From Bacteroidia bacterium (lineage in GTDB: Bacteria; Bacteroidota; Bacteroidia; Flavobacteriales; Schleiferiaceae), in NCBI GenBank assembly GCA_030427285.1, contig JAUHWX010000004.1, positions 1 to 43,741 of the forward strand: DNA of 43,741 bases. The letters run 5' to 3'. The position numbers were made by a program, and so were the translations under genes. The notes below the pieces were generated by a model that was given only the letters and a program-made list of their open reading frames with translations, ran no database searches and had not been told where the DNA came from. The first letter of the stretch is position 1. The number at the start of each line of letters is the position of its first letter. This document shows, piece after piece, positions 40,754 through 43,741 of the stretch.

Positions 40754-43663
40754 TTAGTTAATGTATTTCTTTCTAAACCTATTTATAAAGTCAATATATT
40801 CCAGGATCGATCTCTTTGAATACTTGTAAAGAGTTCCCTTTTCAGATTGTGTAATATTTTCTACACCACTTTCTTGGTTTAGTCTCCATAATTTGGAAAA
40901 TTCATATGTATAGTCTATCATATCCCAATAAAGAGGCAGATTGACATTATCCGCAAGGATAGGAAAAGAGATCGGAGCGTTAAAAAAAGAAAAGAAATTA
41001 GATATAGATTCAAACTCTCCAAGTTTGATGTCCTCATTAAAGGTCTCAAAAATTGAAACAAGATGACTGCCAGATGTATTAGCTAGAGAATTGCCAGAAA
41101 AAATCATATTATACTGATTCATTATGGAGTGTAACCCAAAACTGTAAAAGTCACCATACTGATCCATTAAGGGGAAGAATAAATCCTGGCAATGTCTATA
41201 ATACCTTTCTTCTAGAGGAAATAATCTCTTTTGTGAAGCCGGATCACTTTCGAACCTTTCTTTGATTGCTAGATATGAATCTTTTCCCTTTTCAGGCTCG
41301 TCATCAATGTAGTCTAGTACGTTTGTTGGAATAGCACCGGCATCGCCACAATGAAGTGAGGTATGAACATTATGCGAAATATCAATAGGTATTATACCAA
41401 AATATATTGTGAAATTTGTCCTTAGATTTCCAATAACATCCAATCCAACAAATAAATGCTGAATTTCAACTGCTTGAGAATTTGAGAATTCTACAGACGC
41501 GATATCAAGGTACAACTGTAATCCCAAGTTAAGGTCTACAGTCATTTCATCATTTGTTCCTTGAAAAAAGATCATGCTAATGTTTTTTCCTTGAGCCTCA
41601 GGTATTTGATCAAGATATATAGCACCAGCTTCTTCCTTTCCTATCACATCATTAAATAAATCTACATTTGCATTATGCCCCCTTTGTCTAAGCCTTGTTA
41701 CTCTCTGTTCCAGTGTATCATTCGCAGAGTCTGGAAGTAAATCAAGTTGGCTGTTTACTTCAGTTAGCATACGGATAAATCGGCCAAATCTAGTAATAAG
41801 GTGAGGAGCAGCCTTTTTATTCACAAAACACCTTGTCCCAACGGGTACTATTTTGGTCTCATCACTCCAATCTATTACCTCATCTATTAATTCAATGTAA
41901 TACCATATTGCATCCTCTTTCTTTTTAGCAGAATCTGATAGTTCAGAATATGTTGGATTCTCATATTTAGCTAACACCTTAAAGTACAGATTTTGCCGTC
42001 CTGTTTGTCCGAGAACGACAGCACTAGGATTAGATGCAGAAGGTACATTTCTTAGATTATACCGTACGTTCTTGAATATGAATCCGTAAATGTCTGAAGC
42101 ATTCTGCTCTAAATCTCCAACAACATAATTGGCATTGAAATTATTTGTCCCAAATATCTTTTGATTTTCATCATGGAAATAGACTTTTATTGCCGTATTA
42201 ATTTCCTTTATCTCAAAATTACCTGTTGTGGTATTATTTCCATATCCCACCAAGGCAATATCTGCTTCCCAATATTGGGCACCTTCTGTCGTGGTAATCT
42301 GCTGCCTATTTCGAAGGACTAATCTTTTGGGTAAATTATTCTGAAATTGAATATATGCATTTGTTAATAAAGGAACGCTTGAAGCCTTATCCAGCGCAAT
42401 CAAGATGAAATCTCGTTTATTCGGAACAAGTTTTATGAAGTCGCTATCTCCTCTGGAATTAATATTATCCTTTAAAATATATAGAGAATTGCCATTTACA
42501 TCCAACTCATACGAGATAACAGAAAGCGTGTTATTGTATTTAGGAAGAAGTACTTCGTCAAAAAAATGACCTTTCTCTGACTCACCAGTAATCATGTCAA
42601 GATCAACAGAACTTGAAGCTATAGAGTCCCCATTCGAAAAGGCAAAGAAATAGAGATTTTGAGCATCTTCGGCAGTTGCCGTCTTTGCTAAAAAGTGCCG
42701 GTCTGTTAAATCTACAAAACTTTGTTGTTCATTTATTTTCCATCTAGTTGGCTTTTCAAATTGGGAGCCCCCCCAGATATTTAGATCAACATTATTGTCT
42801 GTATAGATCAGCTTTTCAACATCAAATAAGTTGTCTACGAAATGGTAGGACTTTACTGCCCATTCTGTAGGTAAATAATTTTGATCTATTTCCCTCAAGA
42901 ACATCAAATTGTGGAAAGAAGGTAAACGTAAGCCTCCAGGAGTTTTTGAAAACTTAAACTGAATTTTCTTCGAGTAATTATTTGAAAATATGACTGGTTT
43001 AAAAACGGGTAATTTGGTATTGTTCTTTCTATAGTAAGCCCTTGCGTTAGTAATATCTGCTGCAGGCACCATTAGATTGACATAGTCGCTAGATGTTGGC
43101 GTGAAAGCTAGGCGTAGTAAGGGCCATTGAGGATAAGAAATATCCGAATAACTTGAGCTATTAATTGCGTATTTTATGGGAACATCAATATTACCATAGA
43201 AATTGAAAGAAAGATTGTGTTCATTACGAATATCTATAGTCAACTTATTTGCGTTATTAAATTTGGAGAGGATTGAAGCCATTTCTTCGTTAGGATCAGA
43301 TGCAGGGCTAATCACTCGAAAGTCACTATCCGTACTATTTTTAACACACAATCCATTCTTTACATAATTTAAAGAAAAGAAATTGCAAATATCATAGTAG
43401 CCAATCACTGCCTCTTTTTTCTCCCTATTAGAAATAAGTGCTTCTCCTGCAAGATTATTAGCTTGGTCTGCAATGATAAAATTATCTCCAGCTCTTGCTT
43501 CAGCAATTGTGGGGTTCATTGACGATAACACAATATCGATTCCAAACTCCGCTGCAAAATCACCAATATGCCATCCTGAATGAACTGTAAATGCATTGAA
43601 GCTTGTACTATTTGTATGTGTAAATAGATCACTAATCAGCAAATCATCAATGTACCGCCCCAA
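40754..43663 (-). CDS. C-terminal half of the split large protein
   Basis: The frame is open for 969 codons from a TTG (43661-43663) and continues upstream in frame to a TAG at about 43721-43723. It has no credible start of its own: the first codons (TGC-TTG-GGG-CGG-TAC) lie in the dispersed repeat copy 3. The opening RYIDDLLISDLFTHTNST, then FTVHSGWHIGDFAAEFGIDIVLSS and TIAEARAGDNFIIAD, match the middle of the family whose N-terminus is at 1-608. Later sections are mixed alpha/beta without a recognised catalytic motif. I read this as the remainder of that gene, cut by a 173-bp insert if the molecule is circular. The stop is followed after 8 bp by the membrane-protein gene. Confidence 0.7.
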   Translation of the reverse strand: MGRYIDDLLISDLFTHTNSTSFNAFTVHSGWHIGDFAAEFGIDIVLSSMNPTIAEARAGDNFIIADQANNLAGEALISNREKKEAVIGYYDICNFFSLNYVKNGLCVKNSTDSDFRVISPASDPNEEMASILSKFNNANKLTIDIRNEHNLSFNFYGNIDVPIKYAINSSSYSDISYPQWPLLRLAFTPTSSDYVNLMVPAADITNARAYYRKNNTKLPVFKPVIFSNNYSKKIQFKFSKTPGGLRLPSFHNLMFLREIDQNYLPTEWAVKSYHFVDNLFDVEKLIYTDNNVDLNIWGGSQFEKPTRWKINEQQSFVDLTDRHFLAKTATAEDAQNLYFFAFSNGDSIASSSVDLDMITGESEKGHFFDEVLLPKYNNTLSVISYELDVNGNSLYILKDNINSRGDSDFIKLVPNKRDFILIALDKASSVPLLTNAYIQFQNNLPKRLVLRNRQQITTTEGAQYWEADIALVGYGNNTTTGNFEIKEINTAIKVYFHDENQKIFGTNNFNANYVVGDLEQNASDIYGFIFKNVRYNLRNVPSASNPSAVVLGQTGRQNLYFKVLAKYENPTYSELSDSAKKKEDAIWYYIELIDEVIDWSDETKIVPVGTRCFVNKKAAPHLITRFGRFIRMLTEVNSQLDLLPDSANDTLEQRVTRLRQRGHNANVDLFNDVIGKEEAGAIYLDQIPEAQGKNISMIFFQGTNDEMTVDLNLGLQLYLDIASVEFSNSQAVEIQHLFVGLDVIGNLRTNFTIYFGIIPIDISHNVHTSLHCGDAGAIPTNVLDYIDDEPEKGKDSYLAIKERFESDPASQKRLFPLEERYYRHCQDLFFPLMDQYGDFYSFGLHSIMNQYNMIFSGNSLANTSGSHLVSIFETFNEDIKLGEFESISNFFSFFNAPISFPILADNVNLPLYWDMIDYTYEFSKLWRLNQESGVENITQSEKGTLYKYSKRSILEYIDFINRFRKKYIN

Positions 43664-43690
43664 GCAACCCCATCTATATCCCTTCTCAGG
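43660..43690 (-). repeat. Dispersed GATGGGGTTGCTTGG repeat, copy 3 (inside the split gene, right edge)
   Basis: On the minus strand it reads CCTGAGAAGGGATAT then AGATGGGGTTGCTTGG, then diverges to GGCGGTAC and the C-half of the split gene. It is inverted relative to copies 1 and 2. If the molecule is circular, copies 1 and 3 are the two ends of a 173-bp insert (43660 to 91 across the ends). Confidence 0.8.
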
Positions 43691-43741
43691 AAATGCTGAT
43701 CTTTGCGGGGGGCTCTGTGTCTAACTCTTCGGGCTGAAAGT
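43691..43741. other. Right-edge tail: part of the insert in the split gene
   Basis: From repeat copy 3 to the end of the window the sequence has no family match. On the plus strand it reads PSNPIYIPSQEMLIFAGG and ends at TGA (about 43734), a peptide that begins like the minus-strand reading at copy 2 (PPSNPIYIPSQVLIAQMVEI). On the minus strand a frame ends ELDTEPPAKISIS and a stop at 43690. Either may be a remnant of an inserted element. Confidence 0.35.

Noticed and set aside
24610-43741. Contractile injection system or phage tail cluster
   Set aside because: No sheath, tube, baseplate, spike or AAA+ genes were recognised; the large proteins belong to families of unknown function.
1-43741. 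tRNA, rRNA or known riboswitch
   Set aside because: No cloverleaf, rRNA-like sequence or riboswitch core was noticed on either strand by reading; a covariance search was not possible.

Overview
The window reads as a low-GC Bacteroidota replicon, and I think it is a complete circular plasmid of about 43.7 kb. Evidence for Bacteroidota: a secreted protein with a type IX secretion (T9SS) C-terminal sorting domain, few Shine-Dalgarno sequences, and Rep, KilA-N and effector-associated-domain families common there. A Saprospiria-like host is a guess. Evidence for a plasmid: a Rep_3 initiator beside an iteron array, a ParA plus ribbon-helix-helix partition pair, and no chromosomal housekeeping gene. 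Evidence for circularity: the left edge holds the N-terminal half of a large gene reading outward, and the right edge holds what looks like the C-terminal half of the same gene reading inward on the same strand.

Layout. 1-608: N-terminal half of the split gene. 0.8-5.1 kb: accessory, conflict-type genes (small HTH protein; WGR protein; effector-associated-domain-like protein coupled to a CoiA-like nuclease with a long coiled coil; XRE-like protein plus HNH nuclease). 5.1-8.5 kb: replication and partition (iterons, Rep, RHH partner, ParA). 8.5-10.3 kb: membrane/zinc-finger protein and RHH repressor with a perfect palindromic operator. 10.4-13.1 kb: overlapping operon of a 14-residue peptide ORF, a radical SAM enzyme and a SEFIR/TIR protein with an aminoacyl-tRNA-synthetase-like C-terminal region, the best candidate for an undescribed system. 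13.1-20.2 kb: KilA-N proteins, SprT-like protease, a sigma-like/unknown/ImmA-IrrE operon, YegP-like protein, a DinD-like fragment and duplicated 66-67 residue proteins. 20.4-24.6 kb: plasmid replication-accessory-like protein, small serine recombinase, and a 1-kb non-coding block of ACTGTT/AACAGT and TACCAGT repeats folded as a large imperfect inverted repeat.

24.6-43.7 kb, continuing across the ends into 1-608: one long minus-strand operon of very large proteins (about 1150, 328, 1265, 370, 1027, 1555, 620 and 149 residues). Most belong to families I associate with one another but cannot assign a function. It includes a DUF6603-like protein, a multi-pass membrane protein and two lamin-tail-domain secreted proteins, the last truncated.

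A GATGGGGTTGCTTGG repeat occurs three times: at each side of the break in the split gene and in the repeat block next to the recombinase. Palindromic AACGAAATCGTT-type clusters occur at four places across the backbone and probably mark sites of a plasmid RHH protein (partition and/or regulation).
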